Source of the DNA: Bacilli bacterium
GTDB taxonomy: Bacteria > Bacillota_I > Bacilli_A > RF39 > UBA660
DNA length: 21,678 bases
Direction of reading: 5' to 3'
Assembly: GCA_900758495.1 (NCBI GenBank)
Contig: CAAERO010000028.1
Location: forward strand, 1-21,678
Shown here: one piece after another, positions 13,279 through 20,947 of the stretch
Layout of the letters: each line of letters opens with the position of its first letter
Numbering within the stretch: position 1 is the stretch's first letter
The notes under the pieces: model-generated
What the model was told of the DNA's origin: nothing
The model's input: the letters and a program-made list of their open reading frames with translations, nothing else
Database searches by the model: none
Translations under genes and position numbers: made by a program

Positions 13279-14106
13279 ATGAGTCCAGTATCGTTAAATG
13301 AAAAATTAAATATTATTTGGAGTGTGATATCCTCATCACCTCTATATATTGTATTTCTCTTAGCAATAGTAGTATTGGTTTATTTATTTAGCACTACTAA
13401 TAATGCTAATAAAAAACAAAGTAGAAAAACATATTTTCTAATCTATTCAGCTTTCTTTATCTATTTAGTAGTTCAATATGGAAATAGTTTTGGAACACTT
13501 GTAGATTATGCAGTTAACCAGGTATTTATTAGTTATTACTTTCCTAATATAGTAATATATATTCTAATACTCTTAATTGCAACCATAATTACTTTGGTTA
13601 GTATCTTTAGTAAAAAAATATCTAGAGTAATTAAAGTATTAAACTCAATAATTTATGGTTTATTGATTTATTTTCTAGTCTTAGTTTTAAGCCTTGTTAA
13701 TAATTTGAAAGTAAATGTCTTCGATTTAAGCACTTTATATAGTAGTGATAAAGTTCGCAGTCTTTTAGAATTTAGTATGTTCCTATTTGTTACGTGGGTC
13801 TTAGTTTTGGTTGTATATCATTTTATACGTAAATATCAAGAAAATAAAGTTACTAAAATTAATGAAGATGAAAATTGTTTCGTAGAAAATAAAGTTTTTG
13901 TACCCCAAAAAACAGAAAACGTTTATATAAAACAACCAGTAGAAGCCCAGAAACTGGTTCAAGATGCTCCGAAGCAAGACCCATTTACTTTAGATGATTA
14001 TAAATTAATGCTTAAAATTTTAAAAGAAGAGAAAGAAAAAGAAACTGTTAAACAAGAAAATCCTTTAAGTGATTTAAATCGTTTATATAAAGGTATGGGA
14101 GAATAG
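13279..14106 (+). CDS. Five-helix membrane protein with long cytosolic tail, 275 aa, unknown
   Basis: I do not recognise the family. Membrane helices are visible at about 21-38, 52-68, 90-110, 122-142 and 163-184. A hydrophilic tail of about 90 residues follows, containing charged, low-complexity sequence (KILKEEKEKETVKQEN) and ending DLNRLYKGMGE. No catalytic motif is visible. It starts 21 bp after the sortase stop, behind AGGGGG (13265-13270); ATG 13279 fits better than the in-frame GTG codons just before it. It ends in the operon's terminator, so it is very probably the third cistron of the adhesin-sortase unit and may help localise or present the adhesin. That role is inference from position. 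Confidence 0.75.
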   Translation: MSPVSLNEKLNIIWSVISSSPLYIVFLLAIVVLVYLFSTTNNANKKQSRKTYFLIYSAFFIYLVVQYGNSFGTLVDYAVNQVFISYYFPNIVIYILILLIATIITLVSIFSKKISRVIKVLNSIIYGLLIYFLVLVLSLVNNLKVNVFDLSTLYSSDKVRSLLEFSMFLFVTWVLVLVVYHFIRKYQENKVTKINEDENCFVENKVFVPQKTENVYIKQPVEAQKLVQDAPKQDPFTLDDYKLMLKILKEEKEKETVKQENPLSDLNRLYKGMGE

Positions 14107-14126
14107 AAAAAATCTATTCTTTTTTT
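14100..14126 (+). terminator. Intrinsic terminator of the adhesin-sortase operon
   Basis: AGAATAGA (14100-14107) pairs perfectly with TCTATTCT (14113-14120) around AAAAA, followed by a T-run to 14126. The stop codon TAG (14104-14106) of the membrane protein gene is inside the 5' arm. Confidence 0.85.
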
Positions 14127-14134
14127 GTCTTTGC

Positions 14135-14163
14135 TAGATTTACAAGGCGTTTTAAGTTATAAT
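14135..14163 (+). promoter_or_regulatory. Probable pcrA promoter
   Basis: Perfect -10 TATAAT (14158-14163) with a weak -35 TAGATT (14135-14140) 17 bp upstream, just after the terminator and 24 bp before the pcrA start. Confidence 0.5.
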
Positions 14164-14187
14164 AATGTAGAAAGGAAAGGAAAGAAG

Positions 14188-16281
14188 ATGGATTTAGAAC
14201 AGTTAAATACTGAACAGAAAAAAGCAGTTTTATATAATGATGGACCTCTTCTTATTTTAGCAGGAGCAGGAAGTGGAAAAACTAAAGTATTGACAACGAA
14301 GATAGCCTATTTGATTAAAGAAAAACGAGTATCACCATATGAGATACTTGCTATTACTTTTACTAATAAAGCAGCTAAAGAGATGAAAGAGCGAGTTGAA
14401 AATTTGATTGGTGAAGAAGCAAGATGGATACAGATTTCAACATTTCACTCTTTTGGATTAAAATTGTTAAGAGAAAATTGTCAAGAATTAGGTTATGAAC
14501 CTAATTTTGTGATTATGGATAGTGATGATTCTTTAACAATTGTTAAGAAGATAGTTAAAGAATTGAACTATGATGTAAAACAGTATAATCCGAAAGCAAT
14601 CAAAAATAAAATAAGTAGTTGTAAGAATGAATTGATGAGTTGCAAAGACTATGAAAAGTGTATCGGTAATGACTATGATAAAGTTATTTATGAAGTATAT
14701 GAAAAATATGAAGAAAAATTAAAAAATAGTAATGCTGTTGATTTTGATGACTTATTAGTACTTCCTATAAAGTTATTCCGTAAAAATAAGGATATCTTAG
14801 AACATTATCAGAATAGATATAAATATATCTTAATAGATGAGTATCAGGATACAAATGAAGCACAATATATCTTATCAAAGATGATAAGTGCTAAGTATAA
14901 AAATATTTGTGTTGTAGGAGATGCTGATCAGGCTATATATGGTTTTCGAGGAGCCAATTATAAAAATATCCTAAATTTTGAAAAAGATTATAAAAATGCA
15001 CTTAGTATTAAACTAGAACAGAATTATCGTTCTACTAAAAATATTTTGGATGCAGCTAACTGTGTAATAAAAAATAATAAAAGTAGAAAAGAAAAGAATC
15101 TTTGGTCTACTAAAGGTGATGGTGAAAGAGTAACTTATTATCGTGCCTACGATCAGTTAGATGAAGCTCATCAAGTAGCAAGCTTTATTAAGAAAATACA
15201 AAATACAGGTAAATCACTTAATGAAGTAGCTATCCTTTATAGGACTAATGCTCAGTCTCGTGTAATGGAAGAAGAATTACTAAAAGATAGTATTCCATAC
15301 CATATAGTTGGTGGTTTAAGTTTCTATTCGCGAAAAGAAATTAAAGATTTGTTAGCATATTTAAAATTAATCTATAATGAAAAAGATGATATTAGTTTTT
15401 TAAGGGTAATTAATACTCCTAAAAGAGGGATAGGTTTAAAATCTATTCAAACATTACAAGCAAGAGCAGATGAAAATAACTCAAGTTTATTTGAAGCAAT
15501 AGATGGTGGAAAAGAACAAATCTTTAAAGATATGATTTTAACTTTAAAAAAAGAAGCTGAAAAAGTTAGCTTGACAGAGTTGATTGATAAAATATTAGAT
15601 GTTAGTTCAATGAAGAAAGAACTAGAAGCAGAGAAAACACTTGAAGCAGAAGTAAGACTAGAAAACTTGAAAGAATTTAAATCAATTACTAAAGCTTTTG
15701 AAGAAAGATTAGGACTTGTATCATTAGAAGAATTCTTATATGAAGTTAGTTTGGTTAATGATAAGGATGAATATAGTGATGTGACAGACAAAGTTAGTTT
15801 GATGACAGTTCATTCCGTTAAAGGTTTAGAATTTGATATTGTTTTTGTTATTGGTTTAGAAGAAGGAATCTTTCCACATGTGAATAGTTTATATAGTAGT
15901 TATGATGTAGAAGAAGAAAGAAGACTTTGTTATGTAGCAATAACTAGAGCAAAAGAAAAACTATATTTATTAAATGCTCGAAGAAGGGTTCTTTTTGGTA
16001 ATGAACAAGTTAATCCTCCAAGTAGATTCTTAGGAGAGATAGATAAATCATTGTTAGAAACAAATAATAGTGCTAATAAAAAATCAGAAAAGAAAATAGT
16101 TTTAGAAAATATCTTAAGAGAAGAAGAGGTTGATTATGAAGTAGGGGACTATGTTGTTCATGACAATTTTGGTCGTGGAAAAGTTTTAGAAGTAACTAAT
16201 TCGTTAGTAACAGTAGCTTTTCCATTACCCTATGGAGTTAAAAAATTACTTAAAAATCATAAGAGTTTAGCGAAAGTTTAG
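14188..16281 (+). CDS. pcrA: ATP-dependent DNA helicase PcrA/UvrD, 697 aa
   Basis: A superfamily 1A 3'-to-5' DNA helicase used in excision repair, removal of RecA filaments and rolling-circle plasmid replication. Motifs are visible: Q-motif region LNTEQKKAV, Walker A AGAGSGKT (25-32), motif Ia ITFTNKAAKEM, motif II DEYQDTN (217-223), motif III GDADQAIYGFRGA (244-256), motif IV YRTNAQSR, motif V MTVHSVKGLEFD, and motif VI RLCYVAITRAKEKLYL. A C-terminal Tudor-like RNA polymerase-binding segment (YEVGDYVVHDNFGRGKVLEV) points to PcrA over Rep. The start is ATG 14188 behind AAAGGAAAG; the frame opens at 14125 inside the upstream terminator without support. It heads the pcrA-ligA unit. Confidence 0.96.
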   Translation: MDLEQLNTEQKKAVLYNDGPLLILAGAGSGKTKVLTTKIAYLIKEKRVSPYEILAITFTNKAAKEMKERVENLIGEEARWIQISTFHSFGLKLLRENCQELGYEPNFVIMDSDDSLTIVKKIVKELNYDVKQYNPKAIKNKISSCKNELMSCKDYEKCIGNDYDKVIYEVYEKYEEKLKNSNAVDFDDLLVLPIKLFRKNKDILEHYQNRYKYILIDEYQDTNEAQYILSKMISAKYKNICVVGDADQAIYGFRGANYKNILNFEKDYKNALSIKLEQNYRSTKNILDAANCVIKNNKSRKEKNLWSTKGDGERVTYYRAYDQLDEAHQVASFIKKIQNTGKSLNEVAILYRTNAQSRVMEEELLKDSIPYHIVGGLSFYSRKEIKDLLAYLKLIYNEKDDISFLRVINTPKRGIGLKSIQTLQARADENNSSLFEAIDGGKEQIFKDMILTLKKEAEKVSLTELIDKILDVSSMKKELEAEKTLEAEVRLENLKEFKSITKAFEERLGLVSLEEFLYEVSLVNDKDEYSDVTDKVSLMTVHSVKGLEFDIVFVIGLEEGIFPHVNSLYSSYDVEEERRLCYVAITRAKEKLYLLNARRRVLFGNEQVNPPSRFLGEIDKSLLETNNSANKKSEKKIVLENILREEEVDYEVGDYVVHDNFGRGKVLEVTNSLVTVAFPLPYGVKKLLKNHKSLAKV

Positions 16282-16292
16282 GGGGAAAAGAT

Positions 16293-16985
16293 ATGAATAA
16301 GCTAGATAATATATTAAGATTAGGTTATCAATTTAAACTTAGTAAAAATGAATCACAAATAGTAACTGGCAGCATAGTAAAACCAGCTACGAGAGAGGAA
16401 AAAGTATTGTCAAAAGAAGAAATGAAAGGTATTTATCATTCTTCTATAATTGACACAAATTTATCATCACAAAATCACTTACTTGTTAGTTATTATGATG
16501 AAACTGCTAGTTTTGAAGCAAAATTTAAAAGAAATGTTGATGATAAAACAATGTTATTAGCTGAAGGAAGTTCATATTCTGAAGTTATGAACAAGATGTC
16601 TAATTGGATAATATGGTTTTATCAAGATTATGCTGCTATATCAGCTGAGATAGATGAAAAGCTAAACAGTGGTTATAATCTTGTACTTACAGGAGAGACG
16701 AAGGGGTTTGTTAAGAAAAGAATAGGAAACAAACCATTGATTAAGTTACAGGATAAATCTTTCTTTTCTATGTTTGAAACTGTTAGTTATGAATTAGCTC
16801 ATGATGACAATAAGTTTTTAAAAGTAGGTAAAAGTGAGGATAAGTATGTATTAGCAGCTTATGATTTGAAGAAGCTAGATCCTAATGTAAGTGTTATAAC
16901 AAACGACTTATTAGATGGATTTGCAACAGTTGATCGAAATATGAAAATGGAAAAGGGGAAAGTATTATGCAAAAAACGTTATTAG
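16293..16985 (+). CDS. Hypothetical protein, 230 aa, between pcrA and the nucleotidyltransferase
   Basis: I do not recognise this protein. It is soluble in appearance, with no signal peptide or membrane helix. It contains an aromatic-rich stretch (NKMSNWIIWFYQDYAA, about 110-125) and ends in the basic sequence KGKVLCKKRY. The start at 16293 follows pcrA by 11 bp behind GGGGGAA, a clear ribosome-binding site, and the 3' end overlaps the next gene by 19 bp, so it is co-transcribed and probably coupled with the nucleotidyltransferase. This pairing may reflect a joint function, but nothing in the sequence says which. Base composition does not differ visibly from the neighbours. Confidence 0.75.
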   Translation: MNKLDNILRLGYQFKLSKNESQIVTGSIVKPATREEKVLSKEEMKGIYHSSIIDTNLSSQNHLLVSYYDETASFEAKFKRNVDDKTMLLAEGSSYSEVMNKMSNWIIWFYQDYAAISAEIDEKLNSGYNLVLTGETKGFVKKRIGNKPLIKLQDKSFFSMFETVSYELAHDDNKFLKVGKSEDKYVLAAYDLKKLDPNVSVITNDLLDGFATVDRNMKMEKGKVLCKKRY

Positions 16986-17863
16986 TAATGGCAGCAGGAA
17001 TGGGGAGTAGATTTGGGGGTCTTAAACAAATAGAACCAATGGGTCCTAATGGAGAATTTTTAATCGACTATTCTATTTATGATGCTAAATTAGCAGGATT
17101 TACAAAAGTAGTATTCATTATTAAAGAAGAAAATTATAATTTATTTAAAGAAACAGTAGGAAAGCGAGTAGAATCACATATTGAAACAGAATATGTCTTT
17201 CAAGATGCTAGTAATCTAGAAGCAATATATCCAGCTTTAAAAGAAAGAGTGAAACCACTTGGAACAGGTCATGCTATATTATGTGCTAAAGATAAAATAG
17301 ATACTCCATTTGCTATTATTAATGCAGATGATTTCTATGGAAGAGATGCTTATTTTGTAGCTAGTAAATATCTAGATACAATTGATGATGAACACTATGC
17401 AGTAGTTGGGTACTCTGTAAGTAAAACATTAAGTCCTAATGGAGCAGCTAAAAGGGGAATTTGTAGAGAAGAAAATGGGAAATTAATAGATTTAATCGAG
17501 AGTAGTGTTGAAAGAGTTAATGGTGAAATAATTGCTTCTCCTTTAAATGGTAGTGAACCTTTTAAAGTAACAGAAGATACGTTAGTATCAATGAATTTAC
17601 TTTTATTTACTCCGCATTTATTTAAAGTGTTAGAGAAAAAATTAACATTATTCTTAGAGAATAATAAAGAAGATTTATCAAAATGTGAATTCTTAATACC
17701 TGATGTTGTAAGAAGTACTATGAATGAAAAAACAGTAACTGTTGATTTATTAAAAACTGATAGTGTCTGGCATGGTGTAACTTATCGTGAAGATAAAGAT
17801 GAGGTAGTAACTGCTATTAATAAATTAATTGAAGAAAAAATTTATCCAATTAAACTTTGGTAG
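16967..17863 (+). CDS. Sugar-phosphate-type nucleotidyltransferase, 298 aa
   Basis: A predicted cytosolic NTP_transferase-family enzyme that would couple an NTP to a sugar phosphate or similar phosphorylated substrate. The N-terminus has the family nucleotide-binding signature MAAGMGSRFGGLKQIEPMG (8-26), in which G-x-G-S-R-F binds the NTP. The motif PLGTGHAIL and the metal-binding region INADDFYGRDA follow, where the Asp pair sits. The opening is shorter than GalU and RmlA consensus and I cannot assign a substrate. The start overlaps the preceding gene by 19 bp, with AAAAGGGGAAA as ribosome-binding site. The gene sits between pcrA and ligA, with which it has no obvious functional link; an envelope or capsule precursor role is possible. 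Confidence 0.85.
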   Translation: MQKTLLVMAAGMGSRFGGLKQIEPMGPNGEFLIDYSIYDAKLAGFTKVVFIIKEENYNLFKETVGKRVESHIETEYVFQDASNLEAIYPALKERVKPLGTGHAILCAKDKIDTPFAIINADDFYGRDAYFVASKYLDTIDDEHYAVVGYSVSKTLSPNGAAKRGICREENGKLIDLIESSVERVNGEIIASPLNGSEPFKVTEDTLVSMNLLLFTPHLFKVLEKKLTLFLENNKEDLSKCEFLIPDVVRSTMNEKTVTVDLLKTDSVWHGVTYREDKDEVVTAINKLIEEKIYPIKLW

Positions 17864-17878
17864 AGGAGATGATTAGCC

Positions 17879-19879
17879 ATGAATCAAGAATCAATAGAAA
17901 GAATGAATGAGTTAATTGATATCTTAAATGATGCCAATTACAACTATTACGTTAAAGATAATCCAACTATTACTGACCAGGAATTTGATAAATATTTAAG
18001 AGAATTAGAAATGATTGAAAAAAAACATCCTGATTGGAAAAGAAAGGATTCACCTACTTTACATGTTGGTGGGGAAGTAATAGAGTCATTTAAAAAAGTA
18101 GAACACACTATTCCTATGCTTTCTTTAGGAGATGTGTTTAGTGAAGAAGAAATACTTGCCTTTCTAAAGAAAATTGAAAGTAATGGTTTTTATCCAGAAT
18201 ATGTATGTGAATTAAAGATAGATGGTTTATCTGTTTCTCTACATTATGAAAATGGTATCTTTGTATCGGCTTCTACACGTGGTAATGGGGTTGTTGGTGA
18301 AGATATTACGCATAATGTTAAGACGATTAAAAGTATTCCTCTTAAATTAAAAGAGCCAGTAACGATAGAAGTTCGTGGGGAAATATTTATGGGAAAAGAT
18401 ACTTTAAAGAAGCTTAACGAAGAAAGAAAAGAAAAAAATTTACCACTTCTTCAAAATACTAGAAATGCTGCCGCTGGTTCTATTAGACAGTTAGATTCTA
18501 AAGTTGCTGCTAAACGTAACTTAGATGCTTTTCTTTATCATTTACCTAATCCGTTAGATTATGGTATTAAAACTCACCATGAAGCGCTTGAATATTTTAA
18601 TCATCTAGGATTTAAAACAAATCCTAATAACAAAGTAGTAAAAAATATAGATGAAGTTATGGCTTATATTCACGAAAAAGGAAAGCTTCGTGATAGTCTA
18701 CCTTATGATATTGATGGTATTGTTATTAAAGTTGATTCGATTGAAACTCAACAAAAGTTAGGTTATACAGCGAAAACTCCGCGTTGGGCGATTGCTTATA
18801 AATTTCCTGCTAAAGAAGTATTGACTAAATTAAAAGATATTATCTTTACGGTTGGAAGAACTGGACAGATAACACCAAATGCTATTTTGGAGCCAGTTAT
18901 CGTTATGGGAAGTACTATTTCAAGAGCAACTCTTCATAATGATATGTATGTTAAGGAAAAAGATTTAAAAATCGGTGATATTGTTTCCATCAGAAAAGCA
19001 GGAGATGTTATTCCAGAAGTAGTAGAAGCTAAGAAAGATAGAAGAACTGGTAATGAAAAAAACTTTGAAATGATTAGTGAATGTCCGATATGTTCTACTA
19101 AATTAGTTAAGAAAGAAGAACAGGTTGATTATTACTGTCCTAATAAATTGTGTCCTGCAAGACATGTGGAAAGTTTTATTCATTTTGTATCAAAAGGTGC
19201 AATGAATATTCAAGGATTAGGGGACCAGATAATGGAAGATCTTTATAATTTTCATTTCATTAATAGAATTAGTGATATCTATTTATTAAAAAATCATAGA
19301 GAAGACCTAGTTAATCTTGAAGGTTATGGTGATAAATCTATTAGCAAACTTCTAGAAGCAATAGAAAATAGTAAAGAAAATTCATTAGAAAGATTGTTAT
19401 TTGGTCTTGGCATTCCACACGTTGGAAAAGAAAAAGCTAAGATATTAGCAGAAGAGTTTGAGACGATTGATAATTTAATGATTGCAACAGAAGAAATGCT
19501 GACTTCTCTTGATGATATTGGAGAGGTAATAGCAAGTTGTGTAGTAGAATATTTTAGTAATGAAGATAATATTAAGCTAATTAATGAGTTAAAAGAACTA
19601 GGTCTTAATATGAAATATCTTGGTAAGAAAAAGTCGTTAGATGAAAATTTTGCTGGTAAAAGATTTGTTCTTACAGGAACATTAAAAGAACTAACAAGAG
19701 ATGTTGCAAAAGATATGATTGTAACAAGAGGGGGAAAGTGTATTGAGAGCGTTTCTTCAAAGACTAATGTAGTAATAGTAGGAGAAAATCCTGGTAGTAA
19801 ATATGATAAAGCAAAAACTCTTGGAATACCTATATGGAGTGAAAAAGAGTTCTTAGAAAAGTTAGGAAAGGAAAATTAG
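17879..19879 (+). CDS. ligA: NAD-dependent DNA ligase LigA, 666 aa
   Basis: This enzyme seals nicks at Okazaki junctions and in repair, using NAD as AMP donor. Domains in order are the NAD-binding domain Ia (about 1-65, with YNYYVKDNPTITDQEFD), the adenylation domain with catalytic K113 in ELKIDGLS and RNAAAGSIRQLD, the OB fold (about 310-395), the Cys4 zinc finger (C402, C405, C420, C425), the helix-hairpin-helix region (about 440-580), and a C-terminal BRCT domain (about 590-664). All key residues are intact and the length is standard. The start at 17879 is supported by GAGGAGAT (17863-17870). pcrA-ligA clustering is the Bacillus arrangement, here with two extra genes between. Confidence 0.98.
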   Translation: MNQESIERMNELIDILNDANYNYYVKDNPTITDQEFDKYLRELEMIEKKHPDWKRKDSPTLHVGGEVIESFKKVEHTIPMLSLGDVFSEEEILAFLKKIESNGFYPEYVCELKIDGLSVSLHYENGIFVSASTRGNGVVGEDITHNVKTIKSIPLKLKEPVTIEVRGEIFMGKDTLKKLNEERKEKNLPLLQNTRNAAAGSIRQLDSKVAAKRNLDAFLYHLPNPLDYGIKTHHEALEYFNHLGFKTNPNNKVVKNIDEVMAYIHEKGKLRDSLPYDIDGIVIKVDSIETQQKLGYTAKTPRWAIAYKFPAKEVLTKLKDIIFTVGRTGQITPNAILEPVIVMGSTISRATLHNDMYVKEKDLKIGDIVSIRKAGDVIPEVVEAKKDRRTGNEKNFEMISECPICSTKLVKKEEQVDYYCPNKLCPARHVESFIHFVSKGAMNIQGLGDQIMEDLYNFHFINRISDIYLLKNHREDLVNLEGYGDKSISKLLEAIENSKENSLERLLFGLGIPHVGKEKAKILAEEFETIDNLMIATEEMLTSLDDIGEVIASCVVEYFSNEDNIKLINELKELGLNMKYLGKKKSLDENFAGKRFVLTGTLKELTRDVAKDMIVTRGGKCIESVSSKTNVVIVGENPGSKYDKAKTLGIPIWSEKEFLEKLGKEN

Positions 19880-19883
19880 TAGT

Positions 19884-20537
19884 ATGACGATAAAATTGGA
19901 AAATGATTCTAAAAAACATAGTGGATTTGATGATTCTAAGTATGTAACAATTAAAGAAGAAGCTAAGTTGAAGAAAAAGTTTACTATTATTATGGTAGTA
20001 ACATTAGTTATTGGAACACTTATCTTTTTTGATATTTTAATAGCAAGTAATACTAATGTCGGACCATTTCTAGCTATTAAAGTAAAAACTCATAATGATG
20101 GTGGTACTAAAGAGTATTATGGACTTGGATATAAAGCAATTAAATATCGAGTAAGAAATGGAAGAAATACCACAGTGGTAGGGTCTTGGACTTTAAAATA
20201 TGATCCTGTATCAAGAGTAACTACAACGGAAGAATTGGCATTTTCTTTTAGAAATAATCCCAAAGATGCTCTTTCTAAATCTTATAAACAGTTTTTTAAA
20301 GTAACTGGTATTATTGATTCTATTGATGAAAAAAATAAGAAAGTAACTCTTCTTTATAAGGATGAAGATGGCGATAATTATACAATTAAAGCTGAATTTA
20401 ACTTAAGTGATACTTCTAAAATTAAGAAGTATAAGAAAGGTGAACTTGTTCAAATCAATGGAACATTTATTAAATATACACCTAAAAGACAAAATAATGT
20501 TAGAACAGTTACGTTTGAAAATTCCTCTATTGTATAA
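19884..20537 (+). CDS. Membrane-anchored protein with OB-fold-like C-terminal domain, 217 aa
   Basis: One N-terminal membrane helix (about 33-55) follows a charged cytosolic segment of about 32 residues. The outside region has YYGLGYKAIKYRV (78-90), a motif I associate with small Firmicutes envelope proteins. It is followed at about 135-217 by a beta-rich stretch (VTGIIDSIDEKNKKVTLLY, then GELVQINGTFIKY) resembling the tRNA_anti-like OB fold of secreted proteins. The function is unknown. It begins four bases after the ligA stop, with AAAGGA about 11 bases before ATG 19884, and is the last cistron of the pcrA-ligA unit. In Bacillus the gene after ligA is camS/yerH, a lipoprotein; this protein has no lipobox and is not recognisably CamS. 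Confidence 0.75.
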   Translation: MTIKLENDSKKHSGFDDSKYVTIKEEAKLKKKFTIIMVVTLVIGTLIFFDILIASNTNVGPFLAIKVKTHNDGGTKEYYGLGYKAIKYRVRNGRNTTVVGSWTLKYDPVSRVTTTEELAFSFRNNPKDALSKSYKQFFKVTGIIDSIDEKNKKVTLLYKDEDGDNYTIKAEFNLSDTSKIKKYKKGELVQINGTFIKYTPKRQNNVRTVTFENSSIV

Positions 20538-20587
20538 GTAATATTTTTATGTTAAATAATATTGATAGGATTAAGTATTAGTTTGAA

Positions 20588-20617
20588 AGGTAGATTTATA
20601 TATGAATCTATCTTTTT
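20588..20617 (+). terminator. Intrinsic terminator of the pcrA-ligA operon
   Basis: AGGTAGATT (20588-20596) pairs with AATCTATCT (20605-20613) with one G-U pair and an eight-base loop, then T to 20617. The arms AAAGGTAGATT and ATCTATCTTTTT recur in the hairpin at 20870-20915. Confidence 0.8.
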
Positions 20618-20777
20618 ACTTTATCAAAAAACAATTCGACAAAGTTTTTATTTTTTTCTTGATATTATTACAATAGATACACTCGAGATAATGTTGTTGT
20701 AAAATGTCAAACATTATGATATTATTAAGATGTCAAGAATACTGATATTTGATAAATGTAGAAAGTAGGTGTTTAGT
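20618..20777. other. Non-coding leader region before the micro-ORF
   Basis: No gene is seen here. It contains the heptamer TTCGACA (20635-20641, the complement of TGTCGAA, as at 825-831), T-rich DNA to about 20658, the palindrome CTCGAG (20683-20688), two copies of ATGTCAA (20704-20710 and 20730-20736), and the promoter at 20697-20725. Confidence 0.5.
20697..20725 (+). promoter_or_regulatory. Probable promoter of micro-ORF 20778 and the surface protein gene
   Basis: TTGTAA (20697-20702), 17 bp, TATTAT (20720-20725). It would give a leader of about 45 bases before the micro-ORF. ATGTCAA occurs in the spacer and again just downstream. TTGATA at 20659-20664 is another -35-like hexamer but has no -10 at a good distance. 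Confidence 0.45.
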
Positions 20778-20882
20778 ATGTATCAATTCTCTAAAGTTAA
20801 CAAACAATTAACCTGGGGGGGGTACTTTACTAGACTAAATAATAAACTAACTTTCTTTTATCGTGGAATAAAGGTAGATTAA
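20778..20882 (+). CDS. Micro-ORF, 34 aa, with a G8 tract; candidate leader peptide
   Basis: ATG 20778 follows GTAGGTG (20765-20771) and the frame runs 34 codons to TAA (20880-20882). The product starts MYQFSKVNKQLTWGGYF and ends FFYRGIKVD. It is basic and aromatic-rich, without a membrane helix, so it does not look like a type I toxin. Codons 13-15 (TGG GGG GGG) make a run of eight G (20815-20822), striking in DNA this AT-rich. The stop codon lies inside the 5' side of the long hairpin at 20870-20915, which stands between this ORF and the next gene. It may be a true small protein or a regulatory leader peptide; I know of no family for it. Confidence 0.55.
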   Translation: MYQFSKVNKQLTWGGYFTRLNNKLTFFYRGIKVD

Positions 20883-20915
20883 ATATTACTATGGTGATAT
20901 TGATCTATCTTTTTT
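20870..20915 (+). terminator. Long two-part hairpin with T-run; terminator or attenuator
   Basis: The outer stem is AAAGGTAGAT (20870-20879) with ATCTATCTTT (20903-20912), one G-U pair. The inner stem is AATATTAC (20882-20889) with GTGATATT (20894-20901), one G-U pair, closed by TATG. T6 covers 20910-20915. It overlaps the last codons and the stop of the micro-ORF and lies 32 bp before the next start codon. No good promoter fits in between, so transcripts for the next gene probably pass through it. Confidence 0.75.
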
Positions 20916-20947
20916 GTGTAAATTGAAATGAAAGGAATTAACTATTT

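Noticed and set aside
15447..15791. Minus-strand open frame of 114 codons inside pcrA
   Set aside because: Ser/Leu-rich antisense shadow of a clear helicase gene, no promoter or ribosome-binding site.
20778..20882. Type I toxin interpretation of the 34-residue micro-ORF
   Set aside because: The peptide is polar and basic without a membrane helix, and no antisense promoter is evident.
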